Positions 27,558 through 35,871 of a DNA stretch of 64,000 nucleotides are shown here, in pieces. Both the position numbers and the translations under genes were made by a program. The notes below the pieces were generated by a model. The model had not been told where the DNA came from. It did not search any database and worked only from the letters and a program-made list of their open reading frames with translations. Origin of the DNA: Saprospiraceae bacterium UBA6168 (GTDB taxonomy: Bacteria; Bacteroidota; Bacteroidia; Chitinophagales; Saprospiraceae); the NCBI GenBank assembly GCA_002435785.1, contig DIUC01000039.1, forward strand, positions 144,625 through 208,624. The letters run 5' to 3'. Position 1 is the stretch's first letter; each line of letters opens with the position of its first letter.

Positions 27558-27926
27558 ATGAAAGCTTTTCAGACGATTTTGTTGCTCGTGCTCTCCAACA
27601 CCTTCATGACCTTCGCTTGGTACGGCCACCTGAAGTTCAAGGAAATGAAGTTCACCGAGCACCTCGGCCTGATGGCCATCATCCTCATCAGTTGGGGCAT
27701 CGCCTTCTTCGAGTACTGCCTCATGGTGCCCGCTAACCGCATCGGCTACAAGCTGAACGGCGGCCCGTTCTCGCTCATGGAACTGAAGGTGATTCAGGAG
27801 GTCATCACGCTGGTAGTGTTCACTATTTTTTCCCTTGCGTTGTTCAAAACGGAGACTTTTAAGTGGAACCACTTGGCGGGGTTCGCTTGCTTGGTGGGGG
27901 CCGTGTTTTTTATTTTTAAGAAATAG
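27558..27926 (+). CDS. DMT family membrane protein (DUF486)
   Basis: This 122-residue protein has four predicted membrane helices (about 5-22, 34-52, 75-93 and 102-120). It has the DUF486 text TFMTFAWYGHLKF, FFEYCLMVPANRIGY and QFTLMELKVIQE-like FSLMELKVIQE. The family is a small relative of drug/metabolite transporters that is usually present as one gene. The substrate is unknown. A 21-bp array begins 55 bp after the stop. Confidence 0.9.
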   Translation: MKAFQTILLLVLSNTFMTFAWYGHLKFKEMKFTEHLGLMAIILISWGIAFFEYCLMVPANRIGYKLNGGPFSLMELKVIQEVITLVVFTIFSLALFKTETFKWNHLAGFACLVGAVFFIFKK

Positions 27927-27980
27927 GGAAATGGTATTTGGTGGTTTGCTTGGCAGCCTATACCAGCCAAAGGTAGAGAG

Positions 27981-28148
27981 AGTTTAACTCTACCCTCTTT
28001 TAGTTTAACTCTACCCTCTTTTAGTTTAAAAATGGGTAGAGATAGTCCAACTCTACCCATTTTGAGTTTAACTTGACCCATTTTTAATTTAACTTGACCC
28101 ATTTTTAGTTTAACTCTACCTTTTTTGAGTTTAAAAATGGGTAGAGTT
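27981..28148. repeat. 21-bp tandem array 3 (8 units, some inverted)
   Basis: Units begin AGTTTAA or a variant at 27981, 28002, 28023, 28044, 28065, 28086, 28107 and 28128, all 21 bp apart. In most units the remainder reads CTCTACCC plus TTTT or ATTTT. In the units at 28023 and 28128 it is inverted (AAAATGGGTAGAG), yet the 21-bp phase is kept. The sequence family is the same as the array at 58.6 kb (GGGTAGAGTTAAACTC). The stretch 28149-28286 holds only a possible 20-codon ORF, which is not called. Confidence 0.94.
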
Positions 28149-28286
28149 AAACTCAAACGGCTTGGAGTTGAATTATACAAGCAGTTAACTACGCTAAAAC
28201 CCATTTTCATGGCTGAGAAATCAAAACTTAGGAAAGAAATCGCCCTCTTCGGAAAGTCGTTTGCCATTTAGCCCACGAAATAACAA

Positions 28287-28754
28287 CTACACCCCAACCC
28301 CAAATCTTTCCACCACCTTTTCACAAGCCGCTTCCAGCATCTCATAAACCTTTACAAACCCATTGTCGTCCCAATAGGGGTCTGGCACGGCTTGGTTCCT
28401 GTCCGGCGTCACGAAGTTCATGATGAGGTGCACTTTTTCCTCCTGTTCTTTGGTGGTGGCGAGGCCGAGGATGTCCCGGTAGTTTTGGCCGTCCATGGCC
28501 AGCACGAGGTCGAAGCGGTCGAGGTCGTGGGGCTTGAGTTGGCGGGCACGCTGGTTGGTGATGTCAATGCCAAACTGGCGGCCAGTGGCGATGGAGCGGC
28601 GGTCTGGCAGCTCGCCAATATGCCAAGCGCCAGTGCCAGCAGAGTCCACTTGCCAATCAAGGCCGTGCTGCGTGATTTTTTGCTGCATGATGCCCTCGGC
28701 AAGCGGCGAGCGGCAGATATTGCCAAGGCAGACCATCAAGATTTTCATGTTCAC
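28287..28754 (-). CDS. low molecular weight protein-tyrosine phosphatase
   Basis: This 155-residue protein has the signature loop CLGNICRSP (catalytic C9, R15) at the N-terminus and the general-acid loop VPDPYWDD near residue 130. GTGAWHIGELPDRRSI and DLVLAMDGQNYRD are also typical. It dephosphorylates phosphotyrosine and in some bacteria regulates polysaccharide production. No kinase or polysaccharide genes are nearby. An alternative start two codons later (28748) is equally possible. Confidence 0.94.
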   Translation of the reverse strand: MNMKILMVCLGNICRSPLAEGIMQQKITQHGLDWQVDSAGTGAWHIGELPDRRSIATGRQFGIDITNQRARQLKPHDLDRFDLVLAMDGQNYRDILGLATTKEQEEKVHLIMNFVTPDRNQAVPDPYWDDNGFVKVYEMLEAACEKVVERFGVGV

Positions 28755-28778
28755 ATAGATTTTTTAGCAACGTTCGGC

Positions 28779-29237
28779 TCAAATCCTCAACTGAAAAAGG
28801 TTTCGTTGTGGGATGAACAAACGTTCTACGGAGTCCATTTCGAACCGCACCAATTCAAAAAACGTGCAACAATCCTCGTTCACATTTTTTGTTTCATAGG
28901 TAAACGGTCGTATCGTGGAAGGGTTTAGCCGCAACTCGTAATGGGTGTTTTCAGGGCCAGTCTCCCAACCTATTTCAAAATCGTTGAAAAAATAGGCCAA
29001 GCTATCGGTCGAAACTTGCAGCTCGTGCTTTTTATTGCCAGCAATGGAGAAAACCGAAACCTCGTCGGCAGCAAAAGTGCCGTTGGCCACCAGGTCCTCG
29101 CCACTGTCTTTGTCCAACAACTGAAAGCTGAACTCGTTGGGTGGCGAGAAGCAAGCAACGTCATCGCATTTGCTGCACTGGAGGTTCAATAGTCCCAGGC
29201 AAGCGAAGAGGGTGGGGAGCATTACAGGCTTTTTCAT
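28779..29237 (-). CDS. lipoprotein of unknown function
   Basis: This 152-residue product has a lipoprotein-type leader (LPTLFACLGLLNLQC; cysteine at about 20) followed by a second cysteine and a short linker. The body is beta-rich (FSFQLLDKDSGEDLV, HELQVSTDSLAYFF, HYELRLNPSTIRPFTYET) with a CC pair at about 127-128. No family recognised. It shares the divergent promoter region with mfd and precedes the tyrosine phosphatase gene by 24 bp, probably co-transcribed. Confidence 0.7.
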   Translation of the reverse strand: MKKPVMLPTLFACLGLLNLQCSKCDDVACFSPPNEFSFQLLDKDSGEDLVANGTFAADEVSVFSIAGNKKHELQVSTDSLAYFFNDFEIGWETGPENTHYELRLNPSTIRPFTYETKNVNEDCCTFFELVRFEMDSVERLFIPQRNLFQLRI

Positions 29238-29301
29238 AAAAAGGAATTTTAAAATTGATACATCCTACTTGGAGGAGTTAAGACATGGGCAGTTAAAAAC
29301 G

Positions 29302-29309
29302 CAAAACTA
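29302..29309 (-). promoter_or_regulatory. -7 promoter element of the lipoprotein gene
   Basis: On the minus strand this reads TAGTTTTG, 64 bp upstream of the lipoprotein start. It is divergent from the mfd promoter at 29356. Confidence 0.5.
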
Positions 29310-29355
29310 CGGAATGCCCATTAGTTGGGTAATTCAGCCGTGTAAAGAATCTTCC

Positions 29356-29363
29356 TACCTTTG
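29356..29363 (+). promoter_or_regulatory. -7 promoter element of mfd
   Basis: TACCTTTG lies only 4 bp before the GTG at 29368, so transcription would start at or next to the start codon. The mfd mRNA would then be leaderless. This also decides the start codon. Confidence 0.65.
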
Positions 29364-29367
29364 CCCC

Positions 29368-32300
29368 GTGAGCAACTTAGACCGCATCCTTGCACTATAC
29401 CGGGACGACCAGCGCACCCAAAAACTGGTGACGGCGCTTCGTTCAAAATCAACACCCGCCGCCCCCGAGTTCTCGGGGCAGGCCGTTCAACTCAACGGCT
29501 TGGCCGGTGCGCAGGAAGCTTTTGTCCTCGCCGGAGCCTACCTCGCCGACCCAAGGCCGCAGTTGTTTATCGCCATTGACAAAGAGGAGGCAGCCTACCT
29601 ACAAAACGACCTCTCCGGCCTGTTGGAAAAAAAGCCCGTGCGCTTCTTCCCAGACTCTTTCAAGCGGCCCATGTATTTCGAGGAACTGAACACCACAAAC
29701 GTGCTGGAACGCACCGAAGCTATCAATAAAATCAGCTCCCCGACGGGCAGTCCAGAGATTTTGGTCACTTATCCAGAGGCGCTGTTTGAAAAAGTCGTTG
29801 CGCCAGCGGAACTCGAAAAGACTCGCATTGAGATACAGCCGGGGCAAAAATTAGACGTGGATTTTACCATAGAAATGCTCGTGACCTATGGCTTCAAGCG
29901 GGAGGATTTTGTCTATGAACCCGGCCAGTTTAGCATTAGAGGCGCCATCGTGGACATTTTTTCCTACGGCAACGACTACCCCTACCGCATTGAACTCTTC
30001 GACGAGGACGTGGAGAGCATCCGCAGCTTCGACCCGCTCACGCAGCTTTCCGTGCAGAACATCGGGCGGGTGAGCATCGTGCCGAACATCAACACCAAGT
30101 TCAACCGCTCGCAGAAGGTCTCGCTGCTCAACGTGCTGGCACCCAACACTGTCATTTGGGTGAAAGACTGGAATGCCTTGGAGGAAAAGCTGCAACTATG
30201 CTTTGAAAAAGCCGAAGAATTTTCCAAGACACTGCCCCTGATGGACGAGAGCGAGCTGGGGGAAATCTTCCGGGACAGGGCGTTCATTCGCCCGCACGAA
30301 GTGGTGGAGGATGTTGGGAAGTTTGCACTCGTGACTTTGACCTCACCCCCGGCCCCTCTCCTTGAGGAGAGGGGAGGAGAGGCTAATATACGTCAAAATT
30401 CTTTGGGTGGAAGCACAGCGCTCCTCCCCTCTCCTGCAGGAGAGGGGCCGGGGGTGAGGTGGACGGTCGTGAGCTACCATTCCAAAACCCAACCCTCTTT
30501 CAACAAAAACTTCCAACTCCTCGGCAACAATTTGCGGAGCAACACCGAGGAGCGCATCGAGAACTTCATTTTCACCGACAACCCCAAGCAAATCGAGCGC
30601 TTCCACGCCATTTTTGAAGACATGGCCGAGGCGGTGGGCAGCGTGAAATTCGAGCCGGTCATCAAGGCCATCCACGAGGGGTTCATTGACCTCGACCTGA
30701 AAGTTGCTTTTTACACCGACCACCAGATTTTCCAGCGGCACCACCATTACAAGTTGCGGCAGGGCTTCACGGCAGATAAGGCGCTGAACGTCAAACTGTT
30801 GCGGGAGCTGCAACCCGGCGACTTCGTGGTGCATATTGACCACGGGGTGGGCAAGTACAGTGGCCTAGAGAAAATCACCGTCAACGGCCACACGCAGGAG
30901 TCGGTGCGCATTTTTTACAAAAACAACGACGTGCTCTACGTGGGCATCAACTCGTTGCACAAAATATCAAAGTACAGCGGCAAGGACGGCACCCCGCCCG
31001 TGCTCAACAAGCTCGGCTCGGACACTTGGCAGACGATGAAAAGCAAGGCCAAGAAGAAGGTCAAGGACATTGCGAAGGAACTTATCAAACTCTATGCGCT
31101 GCGCAAAGCCTCGCCCGGTCACGCCTTTCCGCCCGACAACTACCTGCAAGCCGAACTCGAAGCCTCGTTCATCTACGAGGACACGCCCGACCAGGAAAAG
31201 GCAACCATTGACGTAAAGGAGGACATGGAGAAGCCCTACCCCATGGACCGCCTCATCTGCGGCGACGTGGGTTTTGGGAAAACGGAAGTGGCCATCCGGG
31301 CAGCGTTCAAGGCGGTGACCGATGGCAAACAGGTAGCCATCCTCGTGCCGACGACCATCCTCGCCTTGCAGCATTACAAGACTTTCAGCGATCGGCTTGC
31401 GCAGTTCAAGCTCCATATCGAGTACGTCAACCGCTTCAAGTCGGCGAAGGAGAAAAAAGAGATTTTTGAAAATACCAAGCTGGGTAAAGTGGACATCCTT
31501 ATTGGCACACATGCCCTGCTCAGTGCCGATTTGAAGTTCAAAGACCTCGGCCTGTTGGTCATTGACGAGGAGCAAAAATTCGGGGTGACAGCCAAGGAAA
31601 AGCTGCGCAATCTGAAGGTCAACGTGGACACGCTGACCCTGACAGCAACTCCGATTCCCCGCACCTTGCAGTTCTCGCTCATGGCCGCCCGTGACCTGAG
31701 CATCATCCGCACCCCGCCGCCGAACCGACAGCCCATTCACACCGAAATCAGGGTGCTGCACGAGACGATTATCAAGGACGCCATTTACAAGGAAATACAC
31801 CGGGGGGGGCAGGTCTTTTTCGTTCACAATCGGGTAAAATCGCTGGCCGACATGGCGGGCCTCATCAAGCGACTCTGCCCCGACGTGGACATCGCCACGG
31901 CGCACGGCCAGATGGAAAGCGACCATTTGGAGAGCACGCTGCTTGATTTTATTGACAAAAAATACGACGTGCTGGTCTGCACGAACATCATCGAAACGGG
32001 CCTCGACATCCCGAACGCCAACACGATGATTATCAACGCCGCCAATGAGTTCGGCCTCAGCGACCTGCACCAATTGCGGGGTCGCATCGGCCGCTCGAAC
32101 AAAAAGGCGTACTGCTACCTGTTTGCGCCGCCGATGTCCGTGCTCACACACGATGCCCGCAAGCGCCTCAAGACTATCGAAGAGCACAACGACCTTGGCT
32201 CGGGCTTCGAGATTGCGATGCGTGACCTCGACATCCGGGGGGCGGGCAACCTGCTCGGCTCAGAGCAGAGCGGCTTCATCGCCGACATCGGCTACGAGAC

Positions 32301-32865
32301 CTTCCAGCGCATCCTCGAAGAGGCCGTGCAGGAGCTGAAGGAGACCGATTTCAAAGATGTTTTCAAAGAGGATTTGGAGAAAAAACAGGCTTTCGTGCGG
32401 GACGTAAACGTGGACACGGACGTGGAAATGCATATCCCCAGCGAGTATGTGAGCAGTGTTTCGGAGCGCCTGTTGCTGTACACCGCCATTGACGATATAC
32501 AGGATGAAGCCGAGTTAGAGAAGTTTGGCGAGAACCTAAAAGACCGCTTCGGCCCCGTGCCAGAACCCGTGCTGGAGCTGTTCGACGGCCTGCGCCTCCG
32601 CTGGATTGCGAGGGAATTGGGCTTCGAGCGGGTCATTCTGAAAGACAGCAAATTGCGGTGTTATTTCGTGGACAACCCGCAGTCGCCGTTTTATGACAGT
32701 GCCACCTTCCAACAGGTGTTCCAGTACCTATCCAAGCATGGGGAGCAGATGCAGATTACCTTGAAGAAATCGGTGCGGAGCCTCATCATGGCAAGGGACG
32801 GGGTGCGGACGCTGTCGGGGGCGAGGAAGTTGTTGGAGGGGGTGAAAGGGAAGGCGGTGGTGTGA
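29368..32865 (+). CDS. mfd: transcription-repair coupling factor Mfd
   Basis: This 1,165-residue protein starts at GTG 29368, judged by the promoter and by the SNLDRILALY start. Domains: UvrB-homology region (1-320), RNA polymerase-interaction domain (around 510-570, PGDFVVHIDHGVGKYSG), SF2 helicase core with Walker A GDVGFGKTE (632-640) and DEEQ (733-736), helicase C region, and a C-terminal TRCF domain. It removes stalled RNA polymerase and recruits UvrA. Residues 325-364 are encoded by a palindromic element inserted in frame. A diverged copy of part of its 3' end lies at 34055-34182. Confidence 0.95.
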   Translation: MSNLDRILALYRDDQRTQKLVTALRSKSTPAAPEFSGQAVQLNGLAGAQEAFVLAGAYLADPRPQLFIAIDKEEAAYLQNDLSGLLEKKPVRFFPDSFKRPMYFEELNTTNVLERTEAINKISSPTGSPEILVTYPEALFEKVVAPAELEKTRIEIQPGQKLDVDFTIEMLVTYGFKREDFVYEPGQFSIRGAIVDIFSYGNDYPYRIELFDEDVESIRSFDPLTQLSVQNIGRVSIVPNINTKFNRSQKVSLLNVLAPNTVIWVKDWNALEEKLQLCFEKAEEFSKTLPLMDESELGEIFRDRAFIRPHEVVEDVGKFALVTLTSPPAPLLEERGGEANIRQNSLGGSTALLPSPAGEGPGVRWTVVSYHSKTQPSFNKNFQLLGNNLRSNTEERIENFIFTDNPKQIERFHAIFEDMAEAVGSVKFEPVIKAIHEGFIDLDLKVAFYTDHQIFQRHHHYKLRQGFTADKALNVKLLRELQPGDFVVHIDHGVGKYSGLEKITVNGHTQESVRIFYKNNDVLYVGINSLHKISKYSGKDGTPPVLNKLGSDTWQTMKSKAKKKVKDIAKELIKLYALRKASPGHAFPPDNYLQAELEASFIYEDTPDQEKATIDVKEDMEKPYPMDRLICGDVGFGKTEVAIRAAFKAVTDGKQVAILVPTTILALQHYKTFSDRLAQFKLHIEYVNRFKSAKEKKEIFENTKLGKVDILIGTHALLSADLKFKDLGLLVIDEEQKFGVTAKEKLRNLKVNVDTLTLTATPIPRTLQFSLMAARDLSIIRTPPPNRQPIHTEIRVLHETIIKDAIYKEIHRGGQVFFVHNRVKSLADMAGLIKRLCPDVDIATAHGQMESDHLESTLLDFIDKKYDVLVCTNIIETGLDIPNANTMIINAANEFGLSDLHQLRGRIGRSNKKAYCYLFAPPMSVLTHDARKRLKTIEEHNDLGSGFEIAMRDLDIRGAGNLLGSEQSGFIADIGYETFQRILEEAVQELKETDFKDVFKEDLEKKQAFVRDVNVDTDVEMHIPSEYVSSVSERLLLYTAIDDIQDEAELEKFGENLKDRFGPVPEPVLELFDGLRLRWIARELGFERVILKDSKLRCYFVDNPQSPFYDSATFQQVFQYLSKHGEQMQITLKKSVRSLIMARDGVRTLSGARKLLEGVKGKAVV
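30340..30460. repeat. palindromic element inserted in frame in mfd
   Basis: Perfect 23-bp inverted arms (ACCTCACCCCCGGCC at the left end, 30340-30362; complement 30438-30460) enclose a nested inner repeat (GAGGAGAGGGGAGGAG near 30364, complement near 30421-30435). The encoded text (SPPAPLLEERG and PSPAGEGPGVR) is typical of Bacteroidota intergenic palindromic repeats, not of Mfd. The reading frame is preserved through the element. Confidence 0.88.
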
Positions 32866-32872
32866 GTATTTA

Positions 32873-33286
32873 TTAGATTCTTTCAAAATCAGTCCTTGAA
32901 GAACAGCGATATGCGAAGGGGCGTTTTTCTTTGGAAGCCAACTTTTTAACCACTTCCCAGCGTTTAACGACCTGATCTACCATTTCCCAATAGGTAACCC
33001 CATTCTTCGATGGTGGCTTGAAAAAGAATATGCCAAGCCCATGCTCTTGATAGAGTGCAAACTGGTTTTTGTCTGTTTGAATCCTATAGTCCTGTGTTAT
33101 TATGATGGCGTTTTGTTTGCCCGCTTTCGGAATCCAGTCTTCATCTTGTGTGCCCTGTCCAAATTCATCCTTTATGGATTTCACTTCAATGGCTTCCTTT
33201 TCCTTCATATTGAGTGGTTGTTGAAGGATGTTTAATCCTCTAGCCAATTGAGGGGGCATATTTTCGTCAATATAAATTGTCATCAA
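32873..33286 (-). CDS. PIN-like toxin (VapC45-like / DUF5615-like)
   Basis: This 137-residue protein opens with IYIDENMPPQLARGL, continues with GTQDEDWIPKAGKQNAIIITQD and has a late FFFKPPSK. Together these place the acidic residues of a PIN-like nuclease (D, E, D/E, D). It overlaps the upstream DUF433 gene by 4 bp, the usual VapBC45-type arrangement. Such toxins cleave RNA. Specificity is unknown. The gene converges on mfd with only 7 bp between stops. Confidence 0.78.
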   Translation of the reverse strand: MMTIYIDENMPPQLARGLNILQQPLNMKEKEAIEVKSIKDEFGQGTQDEDWIPKAGKQNAIIITQDYRIQTDKNQFALYQEHGLGIFFFKPPSKNGVTYWEMVDQVVKRWEVVKKLASKEKRPFAYRCSSRTDFERI

Positions 33287-33954
33287 GCAGCCATTTTACA
33301 GTATTCAAGGGCATCGGAAACCTGCTGTTTGGATATTTCAAAAATATTGGAGATAAAATCAACGGGTTCGCCTCCTTTATAATAGGAAAAAATAGTGGTA
33401 GGCAGTATATTAGTGCCAACTATCGTAGGTTGACCAAATTGGTGGTGAGGATCAACAACTATATTTTTTTCTCTGCCAAGAGGATAAAAACGCTTTGCAA
33501 TGTGTTGCCCATTGAACTCAATTTTCTTGCAGAAAGGCTGTATGACCTCTCGCAAATTGTATTGAAAGATAGGGTCAATGTTTACGATATCCCCTCCTTC
33601 TGTCTCGAATAAAATTTTCCCACCGTCAGTAAGCAGCGTGGTTGATGCAAATGGAAAATTGGTCTTTAGCTTAGCAGAAAGCCTTTCATGTGCCGCAAGA
33701 ATCTCCTTGGTCTTGACACCAGCATCTTTAAGCTGATAGAACACATAGAATTCAATCAACGTCAAAAAATTGAACGCAGTAGCGCCTCCCTCTCCCCAAG
33801 AATACAAGTCTTTTCGTTTGCCGAACCGCTCGTTCCAATAGACTTTTAGCAGCCTCCGTACCTTGTACAGGGGCAGATTTAGAATCTTGGCGGCTTCTGG
33901 AACGCTGTAGATTCCTTCTCCCAACCGTGGTTTTATCAAAGTTTCAGCAGGCAT
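33283..33954 (-). CDS. DUF433 antitoxin-like protein (VapB45-like) with N-terminal HTH
   Basis: The ATG at 33954 is preferred over one at 34035, which would add 27 unusual residues. The 223-residue product has a MerR-like helix-turn-helix (GIYSVPEAAKILNLPLYKVRRLL), a middle helical region, and a C-terminal DUF433 domain (VDPHHQFGQPTIVGTNILPT, then EPVDFISNIFEISKQQVSDAL). It is the expected antitoxin and autorepressor of the downstream PIN gene. The pair sits between intact mfd and a remnant of an mfd 3' end. Confidence 0.78.
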   Translation of the reverse strand: MPAETLIKPRLGEGIYSVPEAAKILNLPLYKVRRLLKVYWNERFGKRKDLYSWGEGGATAFNFLTLIEFYVFYQLKDAGVKTKEILAAHERLSAKLKTNFPFASTTLLTDGGKILFETEGGDIVNIDPIFQYNLREVIQPFCKKIEFNGQHIAKRFYPLGREKNIVVDPHHQFGQPTIVGTNILPTTIFSYYKGGEPVDFISNIFEISKQQVSDALEYCKMAA

Positions 33955-34054
33955 TGGTTCAATTTTATACAAAGTAAGGGCTTTTGACAAACTTAGCCAA
34001 TAGCGGGCTTGATTAAAATGGAATGTGTGATTCATCGCTTGGCAGACGCTGCCG

Positions 34055-34182
34055 AAGCATTACAAGCTGCGCTGCTTTTTCGTGGACAACCCGCAGTCGT
34101 CGATTTACGACAGTGCCACCTTCCAGCAGGTGTTCCAGACCTTGAACATTCAATGGACTGACCAGTTTAGGTTAGTAATCAA
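34055..34182 (+). pseudogene. remnant of an mfd 3' region
   Basis: In frame this encodes HYKLRCFFVDNPQSSIYDSA then TFQQVFQTLNIQW to a stop. It matches intact mfd at 32643-32732 (LRCYFVDNPQSPFYDSATF) at roughly four bases in five. It has no start and ends early. It lies just downstream of the toxin-antitoxin pair. Confidence 0.8.
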
Positions 34183-34214
34183 TTGACGTTTCCAAACTCG
34201 CCGACCAACGAAAA

Positions 34215-35729
34215 ATGAACGTACTAATCATCTTAGGACACCCCAGAAAAGACAGCTTTTGCGGCGCATTGGCGGACGCCTACCGCAATGGTGCCGAAGC
34301 TGCTGACGCAACGGTTCGCCTCACCGCACTCGCCGACTTGCAGTTCAACCTGAACGTGATAGTGCCGGAGCCACAAGACCAAGCCGATGAACCCGACATC
34401 GTGCAAGCCCGAAAAGACATTCAATGGGCCGACCATTTGGTCTTCGTTTACCCGGTCTGGTGGGGCATGATGCCCGCATTGCTAAAAGGTTTCCTCGACC
34501 GGGTGCTGGTGCCGGGCTTCGCTTTTTATGAAGTTGCGGAGAACAACTATAAAAAACTGCTGACGGGCAAAACGGCCCAACTCATCCTCGCCATGGACAC
34601 TCCCACATGGATATACAAACTATTCATCCATGCGCCCAGCACCCACGCCATGAAGATTGCCACGCTGCAATTTTGTGGGATATCACCCGTGCGCACCACC
34701 CATTTCAGTCCGGTGAAGCACGTGTCCGATGCGCAACGGAGCCAGTGGCTGCAACATACTTTTGCCTTGGGTGAAAAGCTGCGCAATGGTGTCATCACAC
34801 CTCGTGAACGGCTCATGGGCAGGGTCCTTCCCTGGCTTAAAGCAGTGCGGCTACAGTTTTACCCCATGTCCTGGATTGCTTATGGCGTGGGCGCATTTGC
34901 GGCAGCGGAATTGGGTTATGGCTTCAGTTGGGGCTTGTTTTGGCTTGGCTATGCGTTCTTGTTTTTGTGTGAAATGGCCACCGTTTTTTTCAACGAGATT
35001 TACGATTACGAGACTGATAAGTTGAACACTGCCTATGGCCCGTTCAACGGCGGCTCACGGGTAATCGTTGATGGGGAACTCACCCCTGCGAAACTTCGAC
35101 GTGCCATCCGTTGGCTTTGCGGAGCGATGGGGGTTGCCTTGGTTTTGTTGATGGTTTATGCTCCCGCAAATCCCATCGCCATCGCTGGGCTGGTAGCTGT
35201 GCTTGTGTTTTTCGCTTTTGGTTACACGGTGCCGCCCCTGAAATTCAGTTACCGCAGCCTCGGCGAGTTCACGGTTGGCATCACGCACAGCCTGCTGGTG
35301 ATGCTGTGTGGCCATGTTTTCCAAGGCGGCCAGTTGTCCGATGCGTTGCCTTGGCTGCTCAGTGTGCCGCTGTTTTTCTCCATTTTACCTTCGATAACGC
35401 TCTCCGGCATCCCCGATTACGCTGCTGACCAAGCCGTCGGGAAGCGCACCCTCGCTGTGCGTTTTGGCAAAAATGCTGCCGCAGGTTTCGCCATCGCCTG
35501 CACCCTGCTTGCCATGACCAGCGCATTTTATCTCCATTATACAGGCATGGCGTCAAATGCCTACAACTGGGTGCTGTGGCTGGCCGTTCCGCATGGGATT
35601 TGGTTGGTTTGGGCACTGTGGCGGTACATTCGCCAACCAGCAAAGCCCGATAGCATACCCGGCCTGATGGTGCTATCCCTTACGTTTTTGATGTGGTATG
35701 CGTTGATGCCGTTTTTTGGGTTGGGCTGA
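34215..35729 (+). CDS. fusion of a flavodoxin-like quinone reductase and a UbiA prenyltransferase
   Basis: Residues 1-195 are a Flavodoxin_2/NQO1-like domain (VLIILGHPRKDSFCGALADA, VFVYPVWWGMMPALLKGF, FAFYEV). Residues ~205-504 are a UbiA-type membrane prenyltransferase with eight or nine hydrophobic helices. Its first Asp motif reads NEIYDYETD, followed by GPFNGGSRVIVDGEL, and the second reads DYAADQAVGKRTLAVRFG. UbiA enzymes attach a polyprenyl chain to an aromatic ring in quinone synthesis; NQO1-like enzymes reduce quinones with NAD(P)H and FAD/FMN. Having both in one chain suggests coupled quinone or aromatic chemistry. The frame is continuous, with no sign of a sequencing join. Confidence 0.88.
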   Translation: MNVLIILGHPRKDSFCGALADAYRNGAEAADATVRLTALADLQFNLNVIVPEPQDQADEPDIVQARKDIQWADHLVFVYPVWWGMMPALLKGFLDRVLVPGFAFYEVAENNYKKLLTGKTAQLILAMDTPTWIYKLFIHAPSTHAMKIATLQFCGISPVRTTHFSPVKHVSDAQRSQWLQHTFALGEKLRNGVITPRERLMGRVLPWLKAVRLQFYPMSWIAYGVGAFAAAELGYGFSWGLFWLGYAFLFLCEMATVFFNEIYDYETDKLNTAYGPFNGGSRVIVDGELTPAKLRRAIRWLCGAMGVALVLLMVYAPANPIAIAGLVAVLVFFAFGYTVPPLKFSYRSLGEFTVGITHSLLVMLCGHVFQGGQLSDALPWLLSVPLFFSILPSITLSGIPDYAADQAVGKRTLAVRFGKNAAAGFAIACTLLAMTSAFYLHYTGMASNAYNWVLWLAVPHGIWLVWALWRYIRQPAKPDSIPGLMVLSLTFLMWYALMPFFGLG

Positions 35730-35775
35730 GGTGGGTGATACAGTGCCTACGCACGACGGCCAAAGCCCGTCAACA

Positions 35776-35801
35776 AGCATAGCTCGTGACGAGCAGTGCC
35801 G
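35776..35801. repeat. REP-like palindrome, copy 1
   Basis: The core GCTCGTGACGAGC is a 6-bp stem with a one-base centre. The 26-bp element matches the reverse complement of 38325-38350 at 24 of 26 positions. Similarity extends about 16 bp further on the CCAAAGCCCG side. It lies between two convergent genes. Confidence 0.75.
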
Positions 35802-35871
35802 TTCTTTAATTGTAAGCATAGGTAGGTGACCAGCGGGTAGGTGGTGCTTTTACCTACAAGTGAAATTTTAT

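Noticed and set aside
28210..28272. 20-codon ORF (MAEKSKLRKEIALFGKSFAI) after array 3
   Set aside because: It is short, with no ribosome-binding signal or context that supports it.
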